From contig NZ_FTOH01000002.1 in assembly GCF_900156675.1 (NCBI RefSeq), forward strand, positions 372,001 to 436,000: a stretch of DNA of 64,000 nt, given 5' to 3'. Position 1 is the first letter of the stretch; every line of letters starts with the position of its first letter. Under the pieces are notes generated by a model. That model was not told the DNA's origin. It made no database searches and saw only the letters and a list, made by a program, of their open reading frames with translations. Shown one piece after another: positions 27,146 to 37,239 of this stretch. Source of the DNA: Thalassolituus maritimus. GTDB lineage: Bacteria; Pseudomonadota; Gammaproteobacteria; Pseudomonadales; Oceanobacteraceae. Position numbers and translations under genes: made by a program.

Positions 27146-27958
27146 CTATTTGGTCAGATGAGCCGGTTCCAGGCGGATGAATAACTCGCCTTCGTTTTTT
27201 TGCAGGAAACCATCGTAGCAGGCATGTTGCAGTTCCTGCTTCTCATCAGGGAGCCAGTGGCGACTATCGAACTCGATGATCTGATCAATCGAGTCGAGTT
27301 CAATACCGTAGGTTCTGCCCGCTGCTCGCAATATCACCACCACGGGCTTAAGCATTTCTTCGAGGCGTGCGGTTGCCTGATCAAATAATCGTAATAACAC
27401 CTTCAGGGTGGAGTGCTTCTCGTCATCCAATATACGGTTTGCCTCCTCGGCTTTATCCTCTTCTTGCGCCATGTTCAGCAGCCGGGTCGCCAGAGAATGT
27501 ATGCGCTTATGTGGCTCATCGAACTGAGCCATGATTTTGTGCAGCTCTTCGTCATGCGCTTTGTATTTGTCGTACCAGAGGCCAAAAGCGCAAAGATGAG
27601 GGTCGACTGCCTTTTTGAATTCTTCGCCATGATTGATGCTGTGCTCAAGCGCTGTAATCCAGTCAATGTGATCCTGGCGGCGTTGCTTCAGCATAGAAAT
27701 GAGTTGCTCACACTCTTCGAGTTGCGAGGTTGAGCCAATCAGACGGCTGAAATTAAACAGAGGAATCTGTGTTCCCTCGTAGGTGAACATACGGCGAATG
27801 CCAGATTTGCCGCCGGGCACATCATGTGGGTCGATTGCATCCAGTGTGGTGATGTATTGAATCGAATCCACGGGTAGAGCGTACTTTGCCCGTGGCAAAT
27901 GGAAGGTAAGATAGCTTCCTGCCACATCTGACTGTGTGGCAACGGCGGTCTGGTTCAT
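27146..27958 (-). CDS. CheW-like protein with an internal zinc-binding CZB domain
   Basis: A 270-residue cytoplasmic protein. The N-terminal ~75 residues look like the first half of a CheW domain (YLTFHLPRAKYALPVDSIQYI). A CZB (chemoreceptor zinc-binding) domain follows at about residues 90-165, with HIDW, EHSINHG, CAFGLWY and HKRIHSLA giving the 3His/1Cys zinc site. The C-terminal part resumes CheW-like strands (VVVILRAAGRTYGIELDSIDQII). CZB domains sense zinc or oxidants such as HOCl. No other chemotaxis gene is nearby. The insertion arrangement is inferred from sequence. Confidence 0.8.
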   Translation of the reverse strand: MNQTAVATQSDVAGSYLTFHLPRAKYALPVDSIQYITTLDAIDPHDVPGGKSGIRRMFTYEGTQIPLFNFSRLIGSTSQLEECEQLISMLKQRRQDHIDWITALEHSINHGEEFKKAVDPHLCAFGLWYDKYKAHDEELHKIMAQFDEPHKRIHSLATRLLNMAQEEDKAEEANRILDDEKHSTLKVLLRLFDQATARLEEMLKPVVVILRAAGRTYGIELDSIDQIIEFDSRHWLPDEKQELQHACYDGFLQKNEGELFIRLEPAHLTK

Positions 27959-28027
27959 CGGTAGCTCCTCCTGATTCGATAAAGTGTAGATCAGGTCGGA
28001 TGCTTTACCATTCGTGGTAAAAGGATT

Positions 28028-29287
28028 TCATCGTACCCGGCAATAGCCGCCGGGTGCCTGTAACAACCATCCTTCAAGTTCGAGCATCAGAAGTTCGCCG
28101 AGCAGCTCAGATATCGGGCGTGCGCTACGAAGAGCAATCACGTCGACTGGCGTCGGATTAAAATCAATGTGAGTGAGCAGTTCAGGAGCCTCGGCACCGG
28201 ACTTGGCCGGATCATTGGTACTTTGTGCGTGCGAAGGGTTTTCAGCTGTATCAGTAAAGCCTGTGAGCGCAGGTTGCTGAGGTATGTGCCCGGGTAGCTG
28301 CTGCTTTTGTTTCTGGTGTGGCTGCTGGTGTGGTTGCTGAAATGCCATGCTGGTTGAAAGCGTGGCCTCAAGAATGTGTTGCGCGTTCTCGACAAGTAGC
28401 GCGCCTTCGCGAATCAGCTGGTGTGGCCCCCGGCTGAGTGGGTTACCGAGAGCCCCCGGTACCGCCAACACATCTCTGCCCTGATCGGCGGCCATGCGGG
28501 CAGTGATCATAGTGCCGCTTTTGATTCCGGCCTCGACCACAACGGTCGCGCTACTCAGACCACTGATGATGCGATTACGGGAAGGAAAGTGACGCGCCTG
28601 AGCTTTAGTGCCTGGGCTGAATTCACTCAGCAACAGGCCATGCTCTGTGATGCTGGCGGCCAGGCTACGATGCTTTGCTGGATAAATAATATCGGGCCCG
28701 GTTCCCATCACAGCAATGGTTGCTCCTGTCGATACTGCACCGCGATGCGCTGCGCCATCAATACCAAGCGCCAATCCACTGACCACAACCATTCCGGCAG
28801 AGGCAAGTTCAGCCGCGGTATCTATCGTCCAGTCGAGGGCGCTGGCAGATGCACCGCGACTGCCAACCATTGCAATCGTGGGCTGCTGTAGTGCATTGAG
28901 ATTGCCTCGATACCAGAGAAATATGGGAGCATCACGGAGTATATTCAGGGACTCAGGGTAGCCTGCGGTACCTGCGAGTAATACGCCTTGATTTGGGTGC
29001 TGGCACCAGTCTTCCAATACTTCAAAGCCGCGGCTGAGTGCGGCGTCATTGTGCCAGCGGTCTGCCTGTTCGGGCTTCAGGCCAAGCTGGATCAGGTCCC
29101 GCGGGCTGCATTGTGACAGGGCTTCCGGAGCCGTCAGGCCACTGCGTATTTCGTTTAAGGCGATATTGCCCACACCAGAAATACTGCGTAAACGCCACCA
29201 AGCGAGCAGTGTACTTCGGTCAGGATGAGGAGCGGCAGAGTTGCCGTCGGAGCTATCGGGTGCGTATGTGAGTCCATCCATGGACAT
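28028..29287 (-). CDS. dprA: DNA-processing protein DprA (natural transformation)
   Basis: A 419-residue Rossmann-fold protein that loads RecA on incoming single-stranded DNA. SAM-like N-terminal region, then the core (MVGSRGASASALDW; VVSGLALGIDGAAHRGA; FPSRNRIISGLS; GTMITARMAADQGRDVLAVPG), then a Gln/His-rich linker and a C-terminal winged helix (VIALRSARPISELLGELLMLELEG). I take the ATG at 29287 because GGAGG precedes it; an ATG at 29344 is in frame without a ribosome site. It lies downstream of the LysM gene, in the usual order. Confidence 0.93.
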   Translation of the reverse strand: MSMDGLTYAPDSSDGNSAAPHPDRSTLLAWWRLRSISGVGNIALNEIRSGLTAPEALSQCSPRDLIQLGLKPEQADRWHNDAALSRGFEVLEDWCQHPNQGVLLAGTAGYPESLNILRDAPIFLWYRGNLNALQQPTIAMVGSRGASASALDWTIDTAAELASAGMVVVSGLALGIDGAAHRGAVSTGATIAVMGTGPDIIYPAKHRSLAASITEHGLLLSEFSPGTKAQARHFPSRNRIISGLSSATVVVEAGIKSGTMITARMAADQGRDVLAVPGALGNPLSRGPHQLIREGALLVENAQHILEATLSTSMAFQQPHQQPHQKQKQQLPGHIPQQPALTGFTDTAENPSHAQSTNDPAKSGAEAPELLTHIDFNPTPVDVIALRSARPISELLGELLMLELEGWLLQAPGGYCRVR

Positions 29288-29354
29288 GCGGCCTCCGTGG
29301 CCTGCCAGACTCCCTCGTTGTAGGGTGAGTCTGGAATTGGTCATTCAGAAATTA

Positions 29355-30416
29355 TCAGATTTTCGGTGATTCGAAGTAATCGCCCACTTTCAGCGGACGC
29401 TGAGCGCGCATGATCAGCGCATAGGACATTTTTTCGTACACACGGAAAACCATCATGCTACCGGCGTCCTCTGCTGGCAGACGAATCTTCTCTTTCTCAA
29501 CCGGGTCGTAGACTACTTCGCCCGCTTTCTTGATCAGCATGACATGCCCGACGTCCATGCCATCGCGCTCACCGCGGTTAAGAGCAACGACATCGAACTG
29601 GCCAACGTGAGATACACCATTGGTCACTGCCAGAATCTCACCAGCAATACGCTGACCCGGAGCCTTAGGAATAAAACGGGATTTCAGTTCGCGGTCTTCT
29701 GTCTCCAGAAGGCGGTCACGAATGGCAACCTGCTGGTTAGTTTTCTCCAGCATCAGGGTAATAACATCGCCCTCAACGGTTTCAACTGAAGCCTTACCGA
29801 TATCGGTGGCTTCCATACCCAGCACTTCGTCGGTGACTGGATCAACAAAGACGTCGCCTTTACGGAAAATGCCGTAAGCAGACGCCAGTTGGCCGTCCAC
29901 TTTGCCACGTGCGTAAACTTTGGTTCCGGCGCCCATCAGAACGCGACCGTCGGCACCGCTGACAATATAAGGTGCTTTCGCGAGCTCTTCAGGCTCAACG
30001 ATACGGTGATCACGCAGGAAACCCTGAATCGCATCCATCGGGATGGCGGCAATGGCGGCTTCGATAGGCTGAACACGTGCCGAAGGAGACATTTTCACGT
30101 CGCCCGGGCGCAGTTTAACGGTGCGGGATGCTTGCCCGCGCTCCATTACAGTTAGTTTTTTCTGGCCATCTACGTCAATCAGGCCGATCATGTCGCCAGG
30201 GTAGATAAGGTGAGGGTTGTTGATCTGGTCGTTCTGGTACCAGATTTCAGGCCATTCCCAAGCGTTACCAGTGAAGCGTTCTGCGATATCCCAGAGGGTG
30301 TCACCCTTTTGTACCGTATAGCGCTCAGGGGCGTCAGCTCTGAGTTCCAGTGCGCTTGCACCGGCTGAAAGGCACATCAAACCTGTAACGAGGAGTCGTT
30401 TGATGGTTTTGCTCAT
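29355..30416 (-). CDS. LysM peptidoglycan-binding protein
   Basis: A 353-residue exported protein. Sec signal (cleavage after AGASA, near residue 22), then one LysM domain at about residues 33-85 (YTVQKGDTLWDIAERFTGN...NPHLIYPGDMIGL), then a ~260-residue uncharacterised region conserved in this family. LysM binds peptidoglycan. The gene is the standard divergent neighbour of def in many gammaproteobacteria and is followed by dprA after 67 bp. Confidence 0.9.
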   Translation of the reverse strand: MSKTIKRLLVTGLMCLSAGASALELRADAPERYTVQKGDTLWDIAERFTGNAWEWPEIWYQNDQINNPHLIYPGDMIGLIDVDGQKKLTVMERGQASRTVKLRPGDVKMSPSARVQPIEAAIAAIPMDAIQGFLRDHRIVEPEELAKAPYIVSGADGRVLMGAGTKVYARGKVDGQLASAYGIFRKGDVFVDPVTDEVLGMEATDIGKASVETVEGDVITLMLEKTNQQVAIRDRLLETEDRELKSRFIPKAPGQRIAGEILAVTNGVSHVGQFDVVALNRGERDGMDVGHVMLIKKAGEVVYDPVEKEKIRLPAEDAGSMMVFRVYEKMSYALIMRAQRPLKVGDYFESPKI

Positions 30417-30521
30417 CCTTTATTCCCTTTATTATTAGCGTTCAGGGTGACGTTGAATTGGCTGCCACGCGGCCATATTAGCAAGTCACTACCATAAAAT
30501 TCCATAAGTACCGCATTTCTC

Positions 30522-31043
30522 ATGGCCATACTAGATATTCTGGAATTCCCGGACCCACGTCTGCGAACCGTTGCACAACCTGTAAAAGAGGTCGACGCAC
30601 GAGTGCAGAAAATCGTCGACGACATGTTTGAAACCATGTACGACGCACCCGGCATCGGCCTGGCAGCCACCCAGGTGAACATTCATGAACGCATCATCAC
30701 GATTGATGTGTCCGAAGACAAAAGCGAGCCACTGGTGTTTATCAACCCGGAAATTACCGTGCTTGATGGCGAGCTGGAGTCGATGCAGGAAGGCTGCCTC
30801 TCGGTACCTGGCTTCTATGAAGACGTGACACGGGTTGAGCATTGCCTGGTAAAAGCTCTCGACCGCAAGGGTGAGGCGTTTGAGCTTGAATGTCGCGGCC
30901 TGCTGGCGGTATGCATTCAGCACGAAGTCGATCACCTCGAAGGTAAGCTGATGGTCGATTACATCTCTCCGATGAAGCGTAATCGCATCAAAAGTAAGCT
31001 GGATAAGAAACACAAAATCGAAGCCCGTCAGGGGAAACGTTAA
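30522..31043 (+). CDS. def: peptide deformylase
   Basis: A 173-residue metalloenzyme removing the N-formyl group from nascent proteins. All three family motifs are present: [17 protein letters not shown] (metal Cys) and QHEVDHLEG (metal His residues and catalytic Glu). First gene of def-fmt-rsmB-trkA-trkH, with gaps of only a few bases. No strong ribosome site is seen before the ATG. Confidence 0.97.
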   Translation: MAILDILEFPDPRLRTVAQPVKEVDARVQKIVDDMFETMYDAPGIGLAATQVNIHERIITIDVSEDKSEPLVFINPEITVLDGELESMQEGCLSVPGFYEDVTRVEHCLVKALDRKGEAFELECRGLLAVCIQHEVDHLEGKLMVDYISPMKRNRIKSKLDKKHKIEARQGKR

Positions 31044-31046
31044 TAC

Positions 31047-31997
31047 ATGGCTTTACGCATTGTTTTTGCCGGTACGCCGGATTTCGCCGCCGTTCACCTC
31101 TCTGCGCTGGTCAACAGCGAGCATGAAGTGGTGGGGGTCTACAGTCAGCCAGACCGTCCGGCGGGGCGTGGAAAAAAGCTCCAGCCCAGCCCGGTAAAAC
31201 AGATTGCGCTTGAACATGATATTCCTGTGTATCAGCCGCTTAATTTCAAAGACGAAGCTGATGTCGAGACGCTACGTTCACTCAATGCAGACGTTATGGT
31301 GGTGGTGGCTTACGGCCTTCTGTTGCCGAAAAGTGTGCTGGATGCGCCGAAGTTTGGCTGTCTTAACGTTCATGCGTCGCTGTTGCCACGCTGGCGAGGT
31401 GCCGCACCGATTCAGCGCTGTATCGAAGCCGGAGATATGGTCACAGGCATCACTATCATGCAGATGGATGTCGGTCTGGATACTGGCGACATGCTGAGTA
31501 AGGTCACGACCGGAATTAATCTCGATGACACCGGTGGCTCGCTGCACGACCGCCTCGCTGAAATGGGGCCGGGGGCACTGCTGAAGACGCTGGCGGATGT
31601 TGAAGCAGGCACCCTGACGCCAGAGCAACAGAACGACGCCGCTGCCTGTTATGCCCATAAATTGAGTAAGCAGGAAGCGCTTATTCAGTGGGATGCATCT
31701 GCAGACGAGCTGGCGCGCCGGGTTCGCGCATTTAATCCTTTCCCTATGGCTTATACCCTTTTAGGTGATGAGCGTATCCGGATTCATGCCGCTGTCGCGC
31801 TGGAGAAAGCCACGCAACTTGCCCCGGGAACGATTGCGCATGTTTCTGCAGACGGGATCGAAGTTGCCTGCAAAGAAGGTGTGCTGAAACTCACCAAGCT
31901 ACAGCTTGCCGGTAAAAAGCCCATGGCTGTGGCCGACATCATCAACGGCCAGCCGAATCTTTTTCAGCCGTTTTACGTACTTTCTTCTGAGCTCTGA
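31047..31997 (+). CDS. fmt: methionyl-tRNA formyltransferase
   Basis: A 316-residue enzyme formylating Met-tRNAi using 10-formyltetrahydrofolate. Hallmark segments: VFAGTPDFAA at the start and LNVHASLLPRWRGAAPIQR, which carries the catalytic Asn/His. The C-terminal OB-like domain is present. Three bases separate it from def, the enzyme that reverses its modification. Confidence 0.97.
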   Translation: MALRIVFAGTPDFAAVHLSALVNSEHEVVGVYSQPDRPAGRGKKLQPSPVKQIALEHDIPVYQPLNFKDEADVETLRSLNADVMVVVAYGLLLPKSVLDAPKFGCLNVHASLLPRWRGAAPIQRCIEAGDMVTGITIMQMDVGLDTGDMLSKVTTGINLDDTGGSLHDRLAEMGPGALLKTLADVEAGTLTPEQQNDAAACYAHKLSKQEALIQWDASADELARRVRAFNPFPMAYTLLGDERIRIHAAVALEKATQLAPGTIAHVSADGIEVACKEGVLKLTKLQLAGKKPMAVADIINGQPNLFQPFYVLSSEL

Positions 31998-31999
31998 TC

Positions 32000-33352
32000 A
32001 TGCAGAATCTATACGGGCGCGGTAAAGCCAGTGCCATAACACCGCGCCATGCGGCGACACTTGCTGTGGCCGCAGTCATGTCAGGGCAGTCTCTCAATCA
32101 GGCGATTCCTTCGCTCGAAGATCGCATCGAAGACAGCGAACGGGGTTTCTTTCGTGACCTGACGCTGGGCAGCTGTCGCTGGTACTTCCGGCTCAATGCG
32201 CTGACTAAGATGCTGTTGAAGAACCCTTTTCCCGAGGAAGATCAGGACCTCCACGCTCTGATGATCGTCGGGCTGTATCAGTTGGTGATTCAAGGCAAAG
32301 CGCCTCATGCAGCAGTACATGCCACGGTTGATGTCTGCGAAGAGATGGGTAAGGGCTACGCTAAGCCGGTCATCAACGCCTGCCTGCGCCGCTATGGCCG
32401 GGAGTATGAGGGCTTACTGCCGCCGCTGGAAGACAACCCTGTAACGGCAACCAGTCACCCGAAATGGTTGGTCAAAATGTTGACCAAAGCCTGGCCGGAA
32501 CAATGGCCACAGATTCTCGAAGCTAACAATGAACGCGGTCCGCTATGTCTTCGTGTGAATCAGCGTCACGTCAGCCGGGATGAGTATCTGGGGCGTTTGC
32601 AGGAAGCCGGTATTGAGGCCACCGCAGGTGAACACAGCCGCTCAGCGATTTACCTTGAGGCATCGTGTGATGTCACTACGCTGCCGGGGTTTGCCGATGG
32701 TGATGTCAGCGTACAGGACGAAGCCGCACAGCTGGCTGCACAGATACTGGCACCAGCAGATGGTGAATGCGTACTCGATGCCTGTGCTGCTCCGGGTGGT
32801 AAAAGCGCTCACCTGCTTGAGTCTGCAGAGATACGCCTGATGGCGGTGGATGCCGATGAAGCCCGACTTGAGCGTGTGCACGAAAACCTTGAACGTCTGC
32901 GACTGAGTGCGGATATCGCTCGCGTCGATATGTGCTCGGATGAATCCTGGTGGGAAGATTACTGCGGTGATGAGCCGGGTTTCGACGCCATTCTTCTGGA
33001 TGTACCATGCTCAGCGACGGGCGTAATCCGCCGCCATCCGGACATCCGCATGCTGCGCCGCCGCGAAGACATTGCGCAGTTGGTTGCAGTGCAGGCCGAT
33101 ATTTTAGAGCGCGCCTGGCAGATGCTAAAGCCGGGCGGGCGCCTGTTGTATGCAACCTGCTCGGTGCTGCCGCAGGAAAATAGCGAGCAGATTGTACGTT
33201 TTGTTGATGTGCATCCGGATGCAACGCTCGTTACACTGGACAATGACTGGGGAATCGCCTGCAATGCCGGGCGGCAGTTATTTCCGACGCCTCGTGGACA
33301 CGACGGCTTCTACTATGCGCTCTTGCACAAAACTGCAGACAATAACTGCTGA
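32000..33352 (+). CDS. rsmB: 16S rRNA (cytosine(967)-C5)-methyltransferase
   Basis: A 450-residue RsmB/Fmu protein. N-terminal NusB-like RNA-binding domain (about residues 1-140), then a class I methyltransferase domain with SAM site DACAAPGGKSAHLLE, motif IV LDVPCSATGVIRRHPD and motif VI ATCSVLPQEN, the last two carrying the two cysteines of m5C enzymes. Motif IV reads DVPCS where DAPCS is usual, a mild change. Third gene of the operon, two bases after fmt. Confidence 0.96.
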   Translation: MQNLYGRGKASAITPRHAATLAVAAVMSGQSLNQAIPSLEDRIEDSERGFFRDLTLGSCRWYFRLNALTKMLLKNPFPEEDQDLHALMIVGLYQLVIQGKAPHAAVHATVDVCEEMGKGYAKPVINACLRRYGREYEGLLPPLEDNPVTATSHPKWLVKMLTKAWPEQWPQILEANNERGPLCLRVNQRHVSRDEYLGRLQEAGIEATAGEHSRSAIYLEASCDVTTLPGFADGDVSVQDEAAQLAAQILAPADGECVLDACAAPGGKSAHLLESAEIRLMAVDADEARLERVHENLERLRLSADIARVDMCSDESWWEDYCGDEPGFDAILLDVPCSATGVIRRHPDIRMLRRREDIAQLVAVQADILERAWQMLKPGGRLLYATCSVLPQENSEQIVRFVDVHPDATLVTLDNDWGIACNAGRQLFPTPRGHDGFYYALLHKTADNNC

Positions 33353-33376
33353 AGGCAGACGGGACTCTGAGCTGAT

Positions 33377-34750
33377 ATGAAGATAATTATCCTTGGCGCC
33401 GGACAGGTCGGGGGAACACTGGCAGAAAACCTCTCCAGTGAGAAAAACGATATCACCATTATCGACACAGACACTGATCGCCTGCGCGAACTGCAGGACC
33501 GTATCGATGTTAAAACCGTTTATGGTCATGGTTCGTTTCCGCACGTGCTGCGTGACGCTGGGGCCGATGATGCTGACATGCTGGTGGCCGTCACGAATTC
33601 TGACGAGACCAATATGGTCGCCTGTCAGGTAGCCTACACGCTGTTCAGAACCCCCACCAAGATTTCCCGTATTCGCTCCAACGCTTACCTTAAGCAGACC
33701 GACCTCTTCAATGTTGATGCCTTCCCGATTGATGTACTGATTTCGCCAGAGCAGGTGGTGACAAAGTACATACGCCGCCTGCTGGAGTTTCCGGGCGCAC
33801 TGCAGGTACTCGACTTTGCCGACGGTAAAGTCCAGCTGGTCGCTGTTAAGGCCTACTACGGTGGGCCTCTCGTCGGTCAGGCGATCTCAACACTCAAAGA
33901 TCACCTTCCTAATGTAGAAACCCGCGTAGCCGCGGTGTTCCGTCGCAATACCGCCATTGAGCCTAAGGGTGATACCGTCATCGAGGCCGACGATGAGGTG
34001 TTCTTTATCGCGGGTCGTGAGCACATTCACACCGTGATGAGTGAGTTGCGTCGTGCGGAAGACTCATACAAACGAGTCATCATTGCTGGTGGCGGTAACA
34101 TTGGTTACCGGCTCGCTAAAGCGCTGGAGAAACGCTACCGGCTGAAAATTATCGAGCACAACCCCGAGCGTGCGCGCTACCTGAGTGAAAATCTCGACCG
34201 CACCGTTGTGCTGCATGGCAGTGGTACGGATAAAAGCCTGCTCGAAGAAGAGAATATTGAGAATACCGACGTCTTCTGTGCCCTGACCAACGATGACGAG
34301 GTGAACATCATGGCCTCGCTGTTGGCGAAGCGTCATGGCGCCCGCAAAGTGATGACCCTGATTAACAAAGCGGCCTACGTTGATCTGGTGCAGGGCGGCA
34401 TGATCGACGTGGCGATCTCACCACAACAGGCAACCATCGGCAGCCTGCTGACGCATGTTCGTCGGGGCGATGTGGTTAATGTTCACAGCCTGCGCCGTGG
34501 CGCAGCTGAAGCCATTGAGGCTATCGCTCACGGTGACAGCATGTCATCCAAGGTGGTCGGGCGTCGTGTGGGTGAGATTAAATTGCCGCCGGGCACGACA
34601 ATCGGTGCCATCGTTCGAGGCGATGACGTCATTATGGGACGCTCTGATGTTGTGGTTGAATCGGATGACCACGTGATTCTGTTTGTGATGGATAAACGCC
34701 ACATCGCCGATGTGGAACGACTCTTCCAGGTGGGCTTGGGCTTCTTCTGA
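33377..34750 (+). CDS. trkA: Trk potassium uptake regulatory protein TrkA
   Basis: A 457-residue cytoplasmic regulator of the TrkH K+ channel/transporter. It has two RCK units, each with an NAD-binding motif ([16 protein letters not shown] at the start and [17 protein letters not shown] near residue 235) followed by a TrkA-C domain. The length matches E. coli TrkA (458). trkH starts one base after its stop codon. Confidence 0.97.
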   Translation: MKIIILGAGQVGGTLAENLSSEKNDITIIDTDTDRLRELQDRIDVKTVYGHGSFPHVLRDAGADDADMLVAVTNSDETNMVACQVAYTLFRTPTKISRIRSNAYLKQTDLFNVDAFPIDVLISPEQVVTKYIRRLLEFPGALQVLDFADGKVQLVAVKAYYGGPLVGQAISTLKDHLPNVETRVAAVFRRNTAIEPKGDTVIEADDEVFFIAGREHIHTVMSELRRAEDSYKRVIIAGGGNIGYRLAKALEKRYRLKIIEHNPERARYLSENLDRTVVLHGSGTDKSLLEEENIENTDVFCALTNDDEVNIMASLLAKRHGARKVMTLINKAAYVDLVQGGMIDVAISPQQATIGSLLTHVRRGDVVNVHSLRRGAAEAIEAIAHGDSMSSKVVGRRVGEIKLPPGTTIGAIVRGDDVIMGRSDVVVESDDHVILFVMDKRHIADVERLFQVGLGFF

Positions 34751-34751
34751 T

Positions 34752-36200
34752 ATGCACTTTACTGTGATTGCCCGGGTACTGGGCATCTTCCTGATGTTGT
34801 TCAGTCTGACCATGCTGCCGCCTATGGTTGTATCCATGTGGTACAGCGATGGCGCTACCGAAGCCTTTAGCGTCGCTATGTCTCTCGTTCTTGGTATCGG
34901 TTTCTTCAGCTGGTTGCCATTTCGCGGTGTTAAAAAAGAACTCAAAACCAGAGACGGATTTATCGTCGCAGCCCTTTTCTGGCTGACGCTGGGGCTGGCA
35001 GGTACTTTACCTTTTATGCTCGCCGAAAACCCCGGCCTGAGCTTTGCCGACGCCTTCTTCGAATCCCTCTCGGGCTGGACAACCACCGGTGCGACGGTGA
35101 TGACCGGCCTCGAATATCTGCCGAAATCGATCCTCTGGTATCGCCAGCAACTGCAGTGGCTGGGCGGAATGGGGATTATCGTTCTGGCCGTGGCTATTCT
35201 GCCGATGCTTGGTATTGGTGGCATGCAGCTGTTCCGTGCTGAAATGCCGGGTCCTCTGAAAGACTCGAAACTTACCCCGCGTATCACTGAAACTGCAAAA
35301 GCGCTCTGGTACATCTACCTGTCGCTGACCATTGCCTGCGCACTGGCTTACTGGCTCGCGGGTATGAACACCTTTGATGCCATCGCGCACAGCTTCTCGA
35401 CGGTCGGTATCGGGGGCTTCTCAACCTATGACGCGTCCATGGGACACTTTGACAGCGCGCTGATCGAAGCCATTGCCATGTTCTTTATGCTGGTGGCGGC
35501 ACTTAATTTCTCGCTGCATTTCTATGCCTGGCGGTACAAAACCGTGCGCCATTACTTCGTTGATTCCGAAGTGAAGTTCTTTCTGTTCGTCATGTTTGGT
35601 GGTGCATTGCTGACCGTCATTGCACTCTGGATGACGGATACCTATGACTTTGGTGGCGCGGTTCGCTATGGCTTATTCGAGCTGGTGTCGGTTGCTACGA
35701 CGGCTGGCTTCGGCACCGCTGACTTCTCGGTCTGGCCGGTATTCCTGCCGGTGCTGCTCTTTATGATGGCATTTATCGGTGGCTGTGCGGGTTCGACCGG
35801 CGGTGGCATGAAAGCCATTCGTATCCTGTTGGTATTCAAACAGGGCCTGCGCGAGATTCATCGACTGATTCACCCCAATGCCATCATTCCGGTTAAGCTC
35901 GGCAAGCAACCGGTAGCCGACCGGATTCTGGAATCGGTCTGGGGATTCTTCGCGCTCTATGTGGTCACCTTTATGGTGATGATGCTGGCTTTGATGGCGA
36001 CCGGGCTGGACCAGGTCACCGCGTTCTCAGCCGTTGGCTCCTGCCTCAATAACCTCGGCCCAGGGCTTGGCGAGGTCTCTGCGCACTACGGTAATATCTC
36101 CGATACTGCTAAGTGGATTCTGGCCCTGACCATGCTGCTCGGGCGTCTGGAGATTTTCACTTTACTGGTACTGATTACCCCAAGTTTCTGGCGGAGTTAA
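34752..36200 (+). CDS. trkH: Trk potassium uptake membrane subunit TrkH
   Basis: A 482-residue inner-membrane K+ transporter with the four P-loop filter regions of the Trk/Ktr/HKT fold (SGWTTTGATV, SFSTVGIGGFST, VATTAGFGTAD, SAVGSCLNNLGPG). I use the ATG at 34752, one base after trkA; the frame is open further into trkA but the resulting length matches E. coli TrkH (483). It works with TrkA in the same operon. Confidence 0.96.
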   Translation: MHFTVIARVLGIFLMLFSLTMLPPMVVSMWYSDGATEAFSVAMSLVLGIGFFSWLPFRGVKKELKTRDGFIVAALFWLTLGLAGTLPFMLAENPGLSFADAFFESLSGWTTTGATVMTGLEYLPKSILWYRQQLQWLGGMGIIVLAVAILPMLGIGGMQLFRAEMPGPLKDSKLTPRITETAKALWYIYLSLTIACALAYWLAGMNTFDAIAHSFSTVGIGGFSTYDASMGHFDSALIEAIAMFFMLVAALNFSLHFYAWRYKTVRHYFVDSEVKFFLFVMFGGALLTVIALWMTDTYDFGGAVRYGLFELVSVATTAGFGTADFSVWPVFLPVLLFMMAFIGGCAGSTGGGMKAIRILLVFKQGLREIHRLIHPNAIIPVKLGKQPVADRILESVWGFFALYVVTFMVMMLALMATGLDQVTAFSAVGSCLNNLGPGLGEVSAHYGNISDTAKWILALTMLLGRLEIFTLLVLITPSFWRS

Positions 36201-37000
36201 GCACTCCGATTCAGACGAAACTTCACCAGGGCATACCCAAACAGATACAGGGTCGCGATCAGAAGTGCGGCGGCAGTACCCAGTTGCAGTCCAAGTAAGG
36301 GATAAATCTGCGTGACCGAGGCAACGTAAATCACCATAGACACCAGTCCCTCGGGGTACTGTTTGACCGTCGCGGCGACAACGGGCGCACCGTAGCTCAG
36401 TTGCAATACGATGAGTGTCGGGAAAAAACTGACGGGAAACGCAGCTAATAAGCCTGCCTCTGAGGGGGAAAGCCAGTGTGCCAGCGCTGTGATCCCCAGT
36501 ACGCTGATGGTTGCCATGACCGCACGGAACAGAATCGCTGGTGCCGGACGTTGCCAGAGGTTGTCACTGTTCAGTGCGACTTTTGCGTCAGGTACAGACC
36601 GGAGAAGCCGGCTTGCTGCGGCGATCAGGGCCAGAATAATCAGCGCGTTCTGCCACCAGTTGGCGTTCCAGTACTGCAGCGGCGCAACCGTCGCCAGAAA
36701 TGCGCTGAGGGCCAGAAGTGCAGGGATCAATACGTGTCTTGGCCGGTACCAGCGACGGCTTGCGTATAAGTAGCTGATGGCCAGTGCCAGGCTGCCTGTC
36801 AGTCCAATCAGAGTATGTGTCGCGCCTTCCGCTGCGAAATCAGAGCCCAGTTCAAACCCCATAAAGTACAGAGTGATAGCGCTACCCAGCGGAAATCCTG
36901 CCAGTATTCCCGCCCAGGCTGGGCCATAGCGGCGAGCGACGACGGCCAGCATAACGACGGTTAGAAACGTAACCAGTATCTTTGTGAGTAAGAGCAGCAA
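36197..37000 (-). CDS. predicted inner-membrane protein, unknown family
   Basis: A 267-residue very hydrophobic protein with about eight to nine helices. The two halves share a motif: AGILAGFPLGSAITL near residue 31 and AGLLAAFPVSFFPTL near residue 185, suggesting internal duplication with a transporter-like architecture. Its 3' end overlaps that of trkH by four bases on the opposite strand. I cannot assign a substrate. Confidence 0.75.
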   Translation of the reverse strand: MLLLLTKILVTFLTVVMLAVVARRYGPAWAGILAGFPLGSAITLYFMGFELGSDFAAEGATHTLIGLTGSLALAISYLYASRRWYRPRHVLIPALLALSAFLATVAPLQYWNANWWQNALIILALIAAASRLLRSVPDAKVALNSDNLWQRPAPAILFRAVMATISVLGITALAHWLSPSEAGLLAAFPVSFFPTLIVLQLSYGAPVVAATVKQYPEGLVSMVIYVASVTQIYPLLGLQLGTAAALLIATLYLFGYALVKFRLNRSA

Positions 37001-37239
37001 AAGGGGAACCTCAGACGTAATTCCGCGATGATAGCTGACGCTCAGAGTGGTGTCAGGTGAAGATCAATACAGTAAAACGGGCCATGTAGAGGTGTTTGTT
37101 ATCTTATCGGGTCACTTTGGCGCACCCTGACTAAACTCGCTGGCGAGGCCGTTTAACGGGGCATATTCTGGTTCCTGCAACAGTAGCCAGAGGGATGAGG
37201 TACTGGCTTATTCTCGCGAACGACGCAGGGATAAGAACA

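Noticed and set aside
34544-35314. A 256-codon minus-strand frame across the trkA/trkH junction
   Set aside because: trkA and trkH are fully intact here with all motifs; the opposite frame shows no recognisable protein.
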